Made by a program: the position numbers and the translations under genes. This document shows positions 17,330 to 27,469 of a DNA stretch of 38,191 nucleotides, one piece after another. How positions within the stretch are numbered: the first letter of the stretch is position 1; the number at the start of each line of letters is the position of its first letter. The notes under the pieces are model-generated. The model searched no databases. It saw nothing but the letters and a program-made list of their open reading frames with translations, and was not told the DNA's origin. The stretch is from NCBI GenBank assembly GCA_013336285.1, contig JAAXTX010000008.1, positions 1 to 38,191 of the forward strand, given 5' to 3'. This DNA comes from Candidatus Moraniibacteriota bacterium. Lineage in GTDB: Bacteria > Patescibacteriota > Minisyncoccia > Moranbacterales > UBA1568.

Positions 17330-19894
17330 ATGAAAAGACTTTTTTCTATTTTTCGCAGATCGGATCAGGAATATCTCGGATGGTCTGCCGACAGGAAGAA
17401 AAGGGCACTCAAAATGCTAGGTTGGGCCGCGCTTTGGGGTATCGGTTCCCTGTTCATATTCACGGTTGCCATATTCGCGTGGGTAGCCAAAGACCTCCCG
17501 AGCCCTGGAAAGGTTAATTCGCGAGTCATTCCGGAGTCCACCAAAATCTACGATCGCTCGGGTGATCATCTTTTATACGACGTCCATGGGGAGGAAAAAC
17601 GGACCATTGTACCATTGACGGACATACCTCAAAGCGTCCGTTTCGCGACCATCGCGCTTGAGGATCAGGACTTCTATTCTCACCACGGTATCAAGTTCAC
17701 GTCCATCTTAAGATCCATTTTAAACGACATCCGCCGCGGGGGTGCGGCTCAGGGTGGGTCGACCATCACCCAGCAGTTCGTCAAGAATTCCCTTCTTACG
17801 GACGAGAAAACGATAATCCGCAAAGTGAAAGAGGTTATTCTATCGCTTGAGATCGAGCAAAAATTCCAGAAGGACGAAATTCTCTCGATGTATCTCAATG
17901 AGATTCCATACGGTTCGAACGCTTATGGAATAGAGGCGGCGGCACAGACATTCTTCGGGAAATCCGCGAAAGACCTCAGTCTTGATGAAGCGGCTATACT
18001 CGCCTCTTTGCCGAATGCGCCGACGTATTATTCCCCGTATGGTTCCCATACGGAAAATCTTGTCGCGCGAAAGAATTATGCGTTGATTCAAATGGCCAAA
18101 CTTGGCTATATAACACAGGAACAGACGGATGCCGCGGTCGCAGAGAAAACGGTTGACAAGGTACAGCCGCAGAAAAATATAATTGCCGCTCCGCATTTCG
18201 TCATGTATGTGAAAGATTATCTTTCCCAGAAATATGGCGAAAATGTCATAGAAACAATGGGTCTCAAGGTCTTCACGACACTTGATTGGGACAGACAAAA
18301 TGAAGCGCAGCAGATCGTACGCGATCAGGCGATCGATAATGAGAAAAAATGGAACGCGGAGAATGCCGCGCTTGTCGCTATGGATCCGAAAACGGGACAG
18401 ATTCTTACGATGGTCGGTTCGCGCGACTATTTCGATAAGTCGATTGACGGACAGGTAAATGTCTCCATTCGTGAACGCCAGCCGGGTTCTTCTTTTAAAC
18501 CTTATGTCTATCTTGACGCCTTTACGAAAGGTTATAGCCCCGAAACCATACTTTACGATACGGAAACGAATTTCAGTACGGATGACGGAAAGGATTATAA
18601 ACCTCAGAACTACAACGGGAAATTCAACGGTCCCCTCCCGATGAAAGAGGCGCTCGCGCAATCCCTGAACATACCCGCTGTAAAGGCACTCTATCTCGTC
18701 GGTGCGAAAGATGCCGTCTCTTTCGCGAAAAATCTTGGGATCACAAGTCTCAATGATCCTAATCGCTACGGTCTTTCGCTCGTTCTTGGGGGCGGTGAAA
18801 TTACCTTACTGGATCATGTGAATGCCTATTCGACGCTCGCTACCGGTGGCGTAAAGCGCGAAAAGACGGCTATCTTACGTATCGAGGATGCGAAAGGAAA
18901 CGTGCTTGAGGAATACAAGGATTCACCGGGAACCCGTGTCGTGGACGAGAAATACGTCGCGATGCTCGACTTTATCATGTCCCATAATGAATTCCGGGCG
19001 CCAGTATTCGGGACAAACAACCCACTCCGCTTCGATAACCGTCCCGTCGCCGCTAAAACCGGCACGACTAACGAATTTCGTGACGGATGGACGGTCGGTT
19101 TTACGCCACAGATCGCTGTCGGGGTCTGGTCTGGGAACAACGACAATACACCGATGGTAACGGGAGCGGACGGTATCAATGTCGCTGCCCCGATTTTCCG
19201 AAAATTCATGGATTATACGCTCCGAAATCAGGCGGTCGAGAAGTTTCCGGAATATGATTCATCAAAGTATCTTGAGGATAATAAGGATCAGGATTGGATG
19301 AAGAAACCTCTTTTGAACGGACGACTCGACAAGCAGGACAATCTGAAGGTATGTGAGATCCCCGGGAAAAACAATAAGTACTGCATTGCGAACAAATATT
19401 GCCCTGACAGCGAAGTGAAAAAAAAGGATTTCGTTACCGTACATGACATACTGTACTACGTCGATCGGACTAACCCGCTTGAGCCGGTTCCGACCGACCC
19501 TAAAAAAGATCCTCAGTTCCAGAAATGGGAAGATGGGGTCGGTGCGTGGTATAAGGACAACGGAAAGAAAAGCGACATGCAAAGTGCGCCGACGGATGAA
19601 TGCAAGGAAAGTGATTTTTCCAAATATAAACCCAGTGTTTCCATCTCCGCGCCGGATACTGCCGGGCAATCCTTTACTATCAGCGTTTCGACTGATGCCG
19701 CTTACGGCGTCGATTCCTTGACCGTTTCCGCGAACGGTAATGAGATATCGTCCGGCGGCAATAATTCCGTATCCGTGACATACGATGTTCCATCGGACAA
19801 AAACGGTTCTTCCGTCAAGATCAACGCCACGATTAAAGACGGCAATGGAAATACCGCTAGCGACGAGAAAAACGTCTCGGTGAGCTGGCTGTGA
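17330..19894 (+). CDS. class A penicillin-binding protein (transglycosylase/transpeptidase) with C-terminal Ig-like domain
   Basis: ALEDQDFYSHHG, GGSTITQQFVKN, PGSSFKPYVY, AAKTGTTNEFRDGW. Confidence 0.96.
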   Translation: MKRLFSIFRRSDQEYLGWSADRKKRALKMLGWAALWGIGSLFIFTVAIFAWVAKDLPSPGKVNSRVIPESTKIYDRSGDHLLYDVHGEEKRTIVPLTDIPQSVRFATIALEDQDFYSHHGIKFTSILRSILNDIRRGGAAQGGSTITQQFVKNSLLTDEKTIIRKVKEVILSLEIEQKFQKDEILSMYLNEIPYGSNAYGIEAAAQTFFGKSAKDLSLDEAAILASLPNAPTYYSPYGSHTENLVARKNYALIQMAKLGYITQEQTDAAVAEKTVDKVQPQKNIIAAPHFVMYVKDYLSQKYGENVIETMGLKVFTTLDWDRQNEAQQIVRDQAIDNEKKWNAENAALVAMDPKTGQILTMVGSRDYFDKSIDGQVNVSIRERQPGSSFKPYVYLDAFTKGYSPETILYDTETNFSTDDGKDYKPQNYNGKFNGPLPMKEALAQSLNIPAVKALYLVGAKDAVSFAKNLGITSLNDPNRYGLSLVLGGGEITLLDHVNAYSTLATGGVKREKTAILRIEDAKGNVLEEYKDSPGTRVVDEKYVAMLDFIMSHNEFRAPVFGTNNPLRFDNRPVAAKTGTTNEFRDGWTVGFTPQIAVGVWSGNNDNTPMVTGADGINVAAPIFRKFMDYTLRNQAVEKFPEYDSSKYLEDNKDQDWMKKPLLNGRLDKQDNLKVCEIPGKNNKYCIANKYCPDSEVKKKDFVTVHDILYYVDRTNPLEPVPTDPKKDPQFQKWEDGVGAWYKDNGKKSDMQSAPTDECKESDFSKYKPSVSISAPDTAGQSFTISVSTDAAYGVDSLTVSANGNEISSGGNNSVSVTYDVPSDKNGSSVKINATIKDGNGNTASDEKNVSVSWL

Positions 19895-19915
19895 TGATTT
19901 CCTGTCCGGATAAGC

Positions 19916-19944
19916 AATAACCAGGGTCCTTGACCCTGGTTATT
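19916..19944. terminator. bidirectional hairpin between convergent genes
   Basis: AATAACCAGGGTC-CTT-GACCCTGGTTATT, 13-bp perfect stem; little T tract on either strand. Confidence 0.6.
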
Positions 19945-19977
19945 CGATTCTCACACGTATATTTATCACCGTTTTTT

Positions 19978-20655
19978 TCAGGTTATCCGTCTCAATAAGG
20001 TTCGTGCGAGTTCATAATAACGAGAACCGTTACCGACGATCAGGAAAATAATGGTGGTATAGATCGTTATATTCATCGGTATTGAGCGGGATGATAATTT
20101 TAATGCGGTTCCAAGCGAATGTTTCGGCTTAAAAGGGGTTCCATCGAAATGAATCGTTGCGTACAGTTCATCCAATATAAGATGGACGAGATACCCGGCC
20201 ATGATAACGATTCCGAGTAAGAAAGATTCTTGTTCGGTAAACGAAAATCTCATCGCGACCATATTTGCAATCAAGGCTGAAAGAAGCGCGGCAGGAATCG
20301 AATGAGCCATTCCTCGATGCCTCGTGAATCGCTTAAAGACCGTTCCTAACACACACCAGACAAATATGACGACCCCAAGCACTTTCAGCAACATTCCAAG
20401 GGGGTCGTTAATGCTATTTTTTAAAAGTTCAATGAATGTCAGAGTACCCATGACTAATGATAAGGACCCGAAAACCGCATGAAACGGGGTTCCGGAATCA
20501 CTGTCCAAATCAGGTAAAATCGAACCGAGTAAGGCCATGGTGAAGACGGCTACTAGGAATCCGGATCCGCTATTCAGGGCCGTAAAGACAAGCCCGATTA
20601 CACTCAATATTCCCAAGGCTGTACCGAAGGTGGTATGTGTCCTGAAGGCTGCCAT
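19978..20655 (-). CDS. YdjM-like membrane-bound metal-dependent hydrolase family protein
   Basis: RTHTTFGTALG, LGSILPDLDSDSGTPFH, RHRGMAHSIPAAL, GYLVHLILDELY. Confidence 0.85.
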   Translation of the reverse strand: MAAFRTHTTFGTALGILSVIGLVFTALNSGSGFLVAVFTMALLGSILPDLDSDSGTPFHAVFGSLSLVMGTLTFIELLKNSINDPLGMLLKVLGVVIFVWCVLGTVFKRFTRHRGMAHSIPAALLSALIANMVAMRFSFTEQESFLLGIVIMAGYLVHLILDELYATIHFDGTPFKPKHSLGTALKLSSRSIPMNITIYTTIIFLIVGNGSRYYELARTLLRRIT

Positions 20656-20666
20656 ACTTCGTTTCT

Positions 20667-20963
20667 TTATTCCGAGACTTTTATTTCCTTTACGACGACG
20701 TTCCCGAGCTCCTGATTGATCTTTTCCGAAAGGATCTCACGGGTGATCCAGAGCTCATTCGCCCACAGTGGGCTCTGACATGAAAAAAACAGCTTACCCC
20801 CCTTCCAGTACCGAGGAACGATATTTTCACGTCCTCGGACGCCATAGAGGCCTAATACGACCTTCTCTGCGAGGAAGAAGATGGTTTTTTCATCCGCATC
20901 GACTCGTTTCGGTCGCACCTGGACCCGGGACTTCGATTTCATCATCTCACTGATCGATTTCAT
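20667..20963 (-). CDS. DUF721/DciA-like protein
   Basis: Small protein immediately downstream of dnaN with GKLFFSCQSPLWANELWITREILSEKINQEL; start trimmed to 20963 to avoid overlap with dnaN. Confidence 0.65.
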   Translation of the reverse strand: MKSISEMMKSKSRVQVRPKRVDADEKTIFFLAEKVVLGLYGVRGRENIVPRYWKGGKLFFSCQSPLWANELWITREILSEKINQELGNVVVKEIKVSE

Positions 20964-20985
20964 GACATTGATCGGTTTATCTGTC

Positions 20986-22137
20986 TTATTTCCGTATCGG
21001 CATCGCGATATAGATGAACGAGCCTTTACCGCTCCCATCCTCATCCGCGGAAATGATCCCGGCTGGAGATGATTTCGAATTCATTTTCAATATGACATCC
21101 TTTGAATCAAGAACATTGAGTCCGTCCAATAGGTATCGCGGATTAAAAAGGACGTTCAGAGATTCGTTACCGGTAATATCACCGGACAAGACCGTTTTAT
21201 TCTCGCCGACATCCGATGATCGCGACGCTACTACCAATTCCCCTTTCTCAGGTACGAGCGAAAGTAACATTTCACCATTCATCTGTGAAGCGAACACGCT
21301 CGCCATACGGACGGCACGGAGCAACTCCTCTCGTGAGACTTTGGCGGAATATGTGAATTCTTTCGGAAGAATCTGCTTATAGTCGGGATATTTTCCGTTA
21401 ATGATCCTGGAAACAATCAATAATCCGTCTATCTCGAAAAATACCTGATTTTCTTCGAAAGAAACCTTGACCTCTTTCGTTTCGGGAGAAACGGCACGAA
21501 TTATCTCTTGAAGGGTTATCAGTGGAAGAATAATGGAAGAGTGATTCTCCATGAATTCATCGTATCCGTCACTACGAAAAGATTTCGGGAGATCCAGGAT
21601 CTGCTCCGCGAGACGAAAACTGTCCGTTGCGGCTATATGGACCTCAGAGTTGAAAAATAGAAAATTGACACCGGTCAGTTCAACCCGACTTTCATTCACT
21701 GAAACACAAGGTAATAACCGCTGTAAAGAATCCTTCAACTCATTCGCGGGAAAAGAAAAGAGGAAGTCACCCTTCTGTTGGGGGATGATCGGGAAATCTT
21801 TCACGTCGAACCCCCGCATCCGCATGGAATGTCCTCCGCTTTCCAATGCTATGGAATTACCCTCTATAGACAATGCGACGACATCACTCTCGGCGAGATT
21901 CTGTATGAAACTGTTCAATATCTTCGCCGGCGCAACTATATCGCCGGTTCCCTCGATTTTCGCATTCACGAATGCCGTCACTCCGATTTCAAGATTGGTA
22001 GCGGATAATTTGATTTTACCTTTTTCGGTTTGAAGGAGAAAATTCGAAAGGATCGGAAGACTTGTCTGTTTCCCAGTCACCCTCTCTAGGAAGGAAAAGG
22101 CTTTGGAAAGATTCTCACGCGTACATGTTATCCTCAT
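20986..22137 (-). CDS. dnaN: DNA polymerase III beta clamp
   Basis: MRITCTRENLSKAFSFLERVTGKQTSLPILSNFLL; clamp-like organisation, adjacent to dnaA. Confidence 0.97.
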   Translation of the reverse strand: MRITCTRENLSKAFSFLERVTGKQTSLPILSNFLLQTEKGKIKLSATNLEIGVTAFVNAKIEGTGDIVAPAKILNSFIQNLAESDVVALSIEGNSIALESGGHSMRMRGFDVKDFPIIPQQKGDFLFSFPANELKDSLQRLLPCVSVNESRVELTGVNFLFFNSEVHIAATDSFRLAEQILDLPKSFRSDGYDEFMENHSSIILPLITLQEIIRAVSPETKEVKVSFEENQVFFEIDGLLIVSRIINGKYPDYKQILPKEFTYSAKVSREELLRAVRMASVFASQMNGEMLLSLVPEKGELVVASRSSDVGENKTVLSGDITGNESLNVLFNPRYLLDGLNVLDSKDVILKMNSKSSPAGIISADEDGSGKGSFIYIAMPIRK

Positions 22138-22140
22138 AAG

Positions 22141-22376
22141 ATATTCTTTAGTATATATATAAGATTATTATCATTATTATAGTGGTGGAAAAGTGGACAA
22201 CCTGGAATAATGCCTTAGTCTGGACGTAATTTACGGAAGGAACTGTTCACGGTGTTATACATTTCTATCACGGTATGAGCGGTTGTGTCTCTAATATGAT
22301 CATCTTTACCATTTTTATGCTGAGTTTTCCACTTGATCCGGATGTATTATCGCACGTTATCAACGAGTTATACACC
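22141..22376. promoter_or_regulatory. dnaA-dnaN intergenic region with AT-rich tract and DnaA-box-like sequences (possible part of oriC)
   Basis: AT-rich run 22141-22182; TTATACATT at 22254-22262; TTATACACC at 22368-22376. Confidence 0.45.
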
Positions 22377-23807
22377 ATTTTGTCTGTATAAGACATCTTT
22401 TAAATCGGAAATCTCACCTTTCAAACGCAAATTTATCTCGATATCCTTTCCGATTTTCTCGAAAGCATGCAATGCTGTCGTATGATCACGGCCACCGAAG
22501 AAATCGCCGATCGCGGAAAATGGCATGTTCAATTCACTTCTCATCAGATACATGGCGATCTGCCGGGGGTGAGAAATACCCTTCTTTCTGCCTTTTTTTT
22601 TCAAATCCTCATCTGTGACTGAATACTTATTCAGAATCGCTGATAATATGTCTTCCGTTTTGATTTCCTTTTTACCCTGTATGATAATCTGAGCGAGAGC
22701 TTTCTCAACGAGTTTCAGATCGGGGGGGAGTTTGTAAAAATCAGCGTATGCTGAAATCCTATTGAGAGCACCTTCCAATTCACGAACATTTTGTGTTATA
22801 TGTTCGGCAATGAATCGAATCACCTCACTTTCTATATCGATACCTTTTTCCCGTACTTTCCGCTCAAGAATAGCCGTTCTTGTTTCAAGATTCGGCTGAC
22901 TGATATCCACGATCATTCCGCCTTCAAAACGGGACCGGAGGCGGTCTTCGAGTGTCTGGATCGACTTCGGAGGTCTGTCACTCGAGATGACTATTTGCTT
23001 ATTAAGCTGATATAAGCCATTGAATATATGAAAGAACTCATTTTGAGTTTTTTCACGTCCTGAAAGAAACTGGATGTCATCAATGATAAGAAGGTCCATC
23101 TGTTGATAATATTCCTTGAATTTATCGATAGTCTGGTTTTTGATGGAGTCTACAAGCTCGCTGGTGAATCGTTCCGATGTGATATATTTTATCGTGTTTT
23201 TAGGGTCCCTACGTTTTACCTCGTTTCCCAATGCCTGAAGAAGATGGGTCTTTCCGAGGCCGACGCCACCATAAATGAAAAGTGGGTTATATACACGGGC
23301 GAGATTTTGAGATATCGCGTAACAGGCCGCATGTGCCAATTCGTTATTTTCTGCCACGACAAAGCTCTCAAATTGGTAACGGTCGTTCAGATTGGACTCA
23401 TGGAATAAGGCAGTCGTTTTTTGTGGTGTGTTTACCGCGATGGTATCTATTCTTCCGGAAAATGTACTCTTATGCGTTGGGTGAGTCACTTGTGCGATTG
23501 TCGTTTCCGATTGTTTCGCTTGGGCAGCATCGAGATTTCTCCGTCCCGGAGGAACTGGCCCCGAGATGACACATCTCATACCTTTTATACTTTCGTCAAA
23601 GCTCCTCAAACTTTGTAGTATAGTGTGATTATACTTATTTTCAAGCCATTCTTTCGCAAATCCATTCGGAACGCTTATGGTAACGATACCATCTTCGATC
23701 GCGATGATTCCCGTATTCTGAAACCATGTCACAAAATTAGCTTTCGATATGGAAAGCTCTATCTGTCCAAGTGATGATTTCCACAATTCTTGCTGATCCA
23801 TAGGCAT
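22368..23807 (-). CDS. dnaA: chromosomal replication initiator DnaA
   Basis: YNPLFIYGGVGLGKTHLLQALGNEV, LLIIDDIQFLSGREKTQNEFFHIFN, GRDHTTALHAFEKI. Confidence 0.99.
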   Translation of the reverse strand: MPMDQQELWKSSLGQIELSISKANFVTWFQNTGIIAIEDGIVTISVPNGFAKEWLENKYNHTILQSLRSFDESIKGMRCVISGPVPPGRRNLDAAQAKQSETTIAQVTHPTHKSTFSGRIDTIAVNTPQKTTALFHESNLNDRYQFESFVVAENNELAHAACYAISQNLARVYNPLFIYGGVGLGKTHLLQALGNEVKRRDPKNTIKYITSERFTSELVDSIKNQTIDKFKEYYQQMDLLIIDDIQFLSGREKTQNEFFHIFNGLYQLNKQIVISSDRPPKSIQTLEDRLRSRFEGGMIVDISQPNLETRTAILERKVREKGIDIESEVIRFIAEHITQNVRELEGALNRISAYADFYKLPPDLKLVEKALAQIIIQGKKEIKTEDILSAILNKYSVTDEDLKKKGRKKGISHPRQIAMYLMRSELNMPFSAIGDFFGGRDHTTALHAFEKIGKDIEINLRLKGEISDLKDVLYRQNGV

Positions 23808-24014
23808 TGAGAGGAATTATATCATAGAGGGAAGGCAGGGTCACAGATGAGCGTGTATAAACGGTGTATAAGTTGAAATATTCCCTAATTAAAGGAAATC
23901 CCCAGATGTATTGTGGATATAATCAATCGCCGGCTTATAATGGCAATTGACTTTTGTAAGCCGATATTCTATGATTCTTGTGATATGTTACCGTAATTTC
24001 CGTAGAATCGTAAT
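23808..24014. promoter_or_regulatory. oriC: putative oriC core (dnaA-rpmH intergenic region)
   Basis: DnaA-box-like CGTGTATAA (23852-23860), GGTGTATAA (23863-23871) and TGTGGATAT (23912-23920) in one orientation; classic dnaA/rpmH context. Confidence 0.6.
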
Positions 24015-24149
24015 ATGAAGCAGACGTTTCAACCGAAAGTAAAAAGACGAGCCCGAAGACATGGCTTTCTTGAGCGGATGAGTACGAAGAACGGACGGAA
24101 AGTGCTGTCGGCTCGTCGTGCGAAGGGACGAAAACGGGTTTCCGTATAG
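24015..24149 (+). CDS. rpmH: 50S ribosomal protein L34
   Basis: [44 protein letters not shown]; 44 aa, below the ORF track cut-off. Confidence 0.97.
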   Translation: MKQTFQPKVKRRARRHGFLERMSTKNGRKVLSARRAKGRKRVSV

Positions 24150-24157
24150 CTTTCGCT

Positions 24158-24487
24158 ATGCTCCCGAAATCCCTCAGACTCAAAGAGAATACTGCTTTCC
24201 AAAAGGTTTTTCGCCAGGGAAAGCCGTTTTTCTTTAATGGGCTCGGATGCAGGGTACTTGGTGGATATGGGGATATGAAGATTGGTTTTTCCATATCAAA
24301 AAAAATGTATTCGAGGGCGGTGGACAGGAATCGTGCGAAGCGGTTGCTGAGTGATGCGGTTTACAAACACCTCCATGATATCCCGACAGATACCGGTCTC
24401 ATTTTTTTCCTTTCAAAAAAGCCGGAAACTCTGGATAATGTAAACATAGAGCATGGAGTGACTGCTCTTATAAGAAATATGAGATAA
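24158..24487 (+). CDS. rnpA: ribonuclease P protein component
   Basis: IGFSISKKMYSRAVDRNRAKRLLSDA motif and position after rpmH. Confidence 0.95.
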   Translation: MLPKSLRLKENTAFQKVFRQGKPFFFNGLGCRVLGGYGDMKIGFSISKKMYSRAVDRNRAKRLLSDAVYKHLHDIPTDTGLIFFLSKKPETLDNVNIEHGVTALIRNMR

Positions 24488-24494
24488 TACAAAT

Positions 24495-25301
24495 ATGAAT
24501 GTATTCCACATCCTGGTATTTCAACCGGTCTACAACCTCGTTATATTTTTTGCGGATATATTTCCCGGAGCCAACTTCGGGTTGGCAATCGTTTCCGCTA
24601 CGCTTCTTATCAAACTTCTGTTCCTGTCTCTGTCTAAAAAACAGATAGAGTCGCAGAAACAGATGCAGGAAATTCAACCGAAAATAAAACAGATTCAGGA
24701 AAGATTCAAAGATGATAAGGAACGTCAATCGAAGGAGATCATGTCCTTATATAAGGATAGCGGGGTGAATCCTTTCATGGGTTGCCTTCCGATGGTGATT
24801 CAGATAATATTTCTGATTGCGATATACCGGGTGATCCTTTCAATATCTGATACTGGTTTTACTCCTGCTCCGGAAGAGCTTTACGGCTTTATAAAGAATC
24901 CCGGATCGTTGTATAAGGTATTTCTCTTTACGGACCTCGCCGTTCCAAGTATTGTGTTTGCGGTGATCGCGGCAGCAGGTCAATTTTATCAGACGAAGAT
25001 GCTGATGATTTCGAATAAAACGAATAACGAAACAAAGACGGACGTGAAAGCCGGGCATAAACATAAAAAAAACGAGGAAGAAAAGCCGAAAGAGGCCGAT
25101 TTTGCTGCCATGATGAACCAGCAAATGCTGTATCTCGGTCCGGCGATGACTTTGTTTATAGGCCTGAAGTTTCCCGCGGCCCTTTCCTTGTATTGGCTTG
25201 TTTCTACCGTCTTCGCTATTATCCAGCAGAGATTTATCTTGAAGGAGAAGAAAGCGAATGCCGAAACGATGAATGATGTGAGGAAGAAATCCGCTCAATA
25301 A
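24495..25301 (+). CDS. yidC: membrane protein insertase YidC/OxaI
   Basis: NFGLAIVSATLLIKLLFLSLSKKQIESQKQMQEIQPKIKQIQERFKDD; NPFMGCLPMVIQIIFLIAIYR. Confidence 0.96.
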   Translation: MNVFHILVFQPVYNLVIFFADIFPGANFGLAIVSATLLIKLLFLSLSKKQIESQKQMQEIQPKIKQIQERFKDDKERQSKEIMSLYKDSGVNPFMGCLPMVIQIIFLIAIYRVILSISDTGFTPAPEELYGFIKNPGSLYKVFLFTDLAVPSIVFAVIAAAGQFYQTKMLMISNKTNNETKTDVKAGHKHKKNEEEKPKEADFAAMMNQQMLYLGPAMTLFIGLKFPAALSLYWLVSTVFAIIQQRFILKEKKANAETMNDVRKKSAQ

Positions 25302-25305
25302 AGGC

Positions 25306-25803
25306 ATGATTATGAATGAAAAGAACTTTCAGGAGGTCGTGAGTGGTATGATTCGGGAGCTGTTTGGAAATTTGGGAGTACAAGACATCGAGGTAAGTGT
25401 TTTTGCCGGTCGTCCCGGGGTTCGTGAATCATTCGTATTCAGCGTATCCGTACCCAAATCGGATTCAAAGATTCTTATTGGACAGCATGGCGTTACCCTT
25501 TCGGCAATTCAACATCTTCTCCAGACTATGGCAAAACAGTCAGCGGGAAATGATTATGAGACATTTTCGGTCGACGTGAACGATTATTGGAAAGATAAGA
25601 TCCGATTGCTGCGTCGCGATGCGGAGGAAGCCGCTCACCAGGTTATCGCTTCCGGACGCCCGGTCCAACTTCGCCCGATGTTTTCGTATGAACGAAAAAT
25701 CGTACATTCCGTTCTCGCGGATAACGAAAGGGTTGAAACTGAGAGTTCGGGTCGCGGTGAAGAAAGGAAAGTTATCGTAAAGCCGAAAGCGGTATTTTCA
25801 TAA
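25306..25803 (+). CDS. jag: Jag/KhpB-type KH-R3H RNA-binding protein
   Basis: LIGQHGVTLSAIQHLLQ (KH) and C-terminal R3H (MFSYERKIVHSVLADNERVETESSGRGEERKVIVKP); follows yidC. Confidence 0.88.
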   Translation: MIMNEKNFQEVVSGMIRELFGNLGVQDIEVSVFAGRPGVRESFVFSVSVPKSDSKILIGQHGVTLSAIQHLLQTMAKQSAGNDYETFSVDVNDYWKDKIRLLRRDAEEAAHQVIASGRPVQLRPMFSYERKIVHSVLADNERVETESSGRGEERKVIVKPKAVFS

Positions 25804-25820
25804 CAACGAAAGAAATCCGA

Positions 25821-25845
25821 AATCCCGCTCCAAGCGGGATTTTTG
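25821..25845 (+). terminator. rho-independent terminator
   Basis: AATCCCGCT-CCA-AGCGGGATT followed by TTTTG. Confidence 0.9.
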
Positions 25846-25846
25846 T

Positions 25847-25875
25847 TTGCTATTTCCGCTTCAGGACCGTACAAT
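25847..25875 (+). promoter_or_regulatory. sigma70-type promoter for the polysaccharide cluster
   Basis: TTGCTA (25847-25852), 17 bp, TACAAT (25870-25875). Confidence 0.6.
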
Positions 25876-25903
25876 ATGCATGTTGCAGCTATACATCCAA
25901 GCT

Positions 25904-27355
25904 ATGTCGACCCGGAAGATCGCCTACAATATCATATTCAACTCCTTCATGAAGGTCACGACGACCGTCATGCTTTCACTGATTTCGATACGCCTTATAA
26001 CCGGATACCTTGGAAAGGAGGGATTTGGGGATTATGCTACCGTATTGGCTTTTTTCTCATTCTTTTCGGCTATAGCCGATCTTGGTATCGGGTCGATAAC
26101 TGCTCGGGAGATATCCAGGGAAGGTGTGGATGAAGGCGGTATCCTTGGAAGGGTTGCTTCGCTTCGGATCGTTTCCTCGACTTTGTTGTTTTTGATAGTC
26201 CCGCTGTTCTTGCCGCTTTTCTCTTATCCCTTTCCGGTCAAAGTCGGGATCTTGGTAGCCGCCGCCGCCGTTATTTTTTCCACTTTTTCAATCTTTCTTA
26301 ACGGAATATTTCAGAAAAACATAGCCATGGATCGCATCGCGATGATCGAGTTTATGGGCAAGATGGTTCAAGTGGCGGCCGTCTATTTGGTCGTGACTTT
26401 GAATCTGGGGTTCCTGGCTATCGCATCGACGTTGATCCTTTCTATTTCGTTCAATGCGATGATGGCTTACTTATTGAGCAGAAAATATGCGAAATTCAAG
26501 TTCGTTCTCGATGTTCCTTTCTGGAAGAGGTTTCTCGGTGATTCCCTTCCGCTCGGAGGGAGCGCCTTGATTACGTTCTTTTACTTCAAGATGGACACCA
26601 TTTTACTTTCTTTCATAAAGGGAAGCGCGGCTGTCGGGACATACAGTGTCGCCTATAAGGTGATGGAGAACCTCACGTTTTTTCCGGCTTTGCTTGCCGG
26701 CCTCATACTGCCGCTTCTTTCAAGGGCATTATCGGTCGATCGAAATAAATTTCAAATCATCGCGGATACGACATTTCGCGTTTTTTCCATCATTGCCATA
26801 CCGATAGTTCTCAGTGGGGTTTTTTTCTCAGACCGGATAATATCGATAGTATCCGGAAACGGCTTCCAGGACGCCGTCCCGGTGCTCGAGATATTGCTCG
26901 TTTCGCTCATATTCATCTTTTTTGGAAATTATTTCAATATGCTGCTTATTGTCGGAAATCATCAGAAAGCATTGATGAAAGTACTTCTTGCCGTGGCGAT
27001 CGTAAATATAATTGCAAATCTCATTCTTATTCCCAGGTTTTCGTTTGTCGGCGCGGCAGCAACGTCGCTTGGTACGGAGCTTCTCGTTTCCGTATCGACG
27101 GGGCTCCTGACCTTCCGATTGCTTAAATACAGTCCTTCTTTCGAAAAGATCGGGAGAATTGTTGTTTCCGCATCAATTATGGCGGCAGTACTCTTTCTTA
27201 CGCGCACACTGCCGTTCGTTCTGTCGGGAACACTCTCGGGATTGGTTTATCTGGCGTCATTGTGGACGCTAAAAGCGGTCTCCAGTGTGGAAATTACCGG
27301 ACTTTTCTCAAAGCAGTCCGAACAGGAGGCCGCTTTTGTGGAGGAAATCCTTTGA
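25904..27355 (+). CDS. oligosaccharide flippase / polysaccharide biosynthesis (MOP superfamily) membrane protein
   Basis: Polytopic protein with SIRLITGYLGKEGFGDYATVLAFFSFFSAIADLGIGSITAREISR; start trimmed to 25904. Confidence 0.88.
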   Translation: MSTRKIAYNIIFNSFMKVTTTVMLSLISIRLITGYLGKEGFGDYATVLAFFSFFSAIADLGIGSITAREISREGVDEGGILGRVASLRIVSSTLLFLIVPLFLPLFSYPFPVKVGILVAAAAVIFSTFSIFLNGIFQKNIAMDRIAMIEFMGKMVQVAAVYLVVTLNLGFLAIASTLILSISFNAMMAYLLSRKYAKFKFVLDVPFWKRFLGDSLPLGGSALITFFYFKMDTILLSFIKGSAAVGTYSVAYKVMENLTFFPALLAGLILPLLSRALSVDRNKFQIIADTTFRVFSIIAIPIVLSGVFFSDRIISIVSGNGFQDAVPVLEILLVSLIFIFFGNYFNMLLIVGNHQKALMKVLLAVAIVNIIANLILIPRFSFVGAAATSLGTELLVSVSTGLLTFRLLKYSPSFEKIGRIVVSASIMAAVLFLTRTLPFVLSGTLSGLVYLASLWTLKAVSSVEITGLFSKQSEQEAAFVEEIL

Positions 27356-27469
27356 GAACGGCGGTATTCTCTGGAATACGTTGAAAATAGTGGGACTCGT
27401 ACGGTTTCGGCGTGATGGAAACCGTATGGAATAATGGTACTTTCGTCTTTCGAGGAACGTCATGATATC

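Noticed and set aside
17840-18661. 273-aa minus-strand ORF inside the PBP gene
   Set aside because: Antisense to well-defined transglycosylase/transpeptidase motifs.
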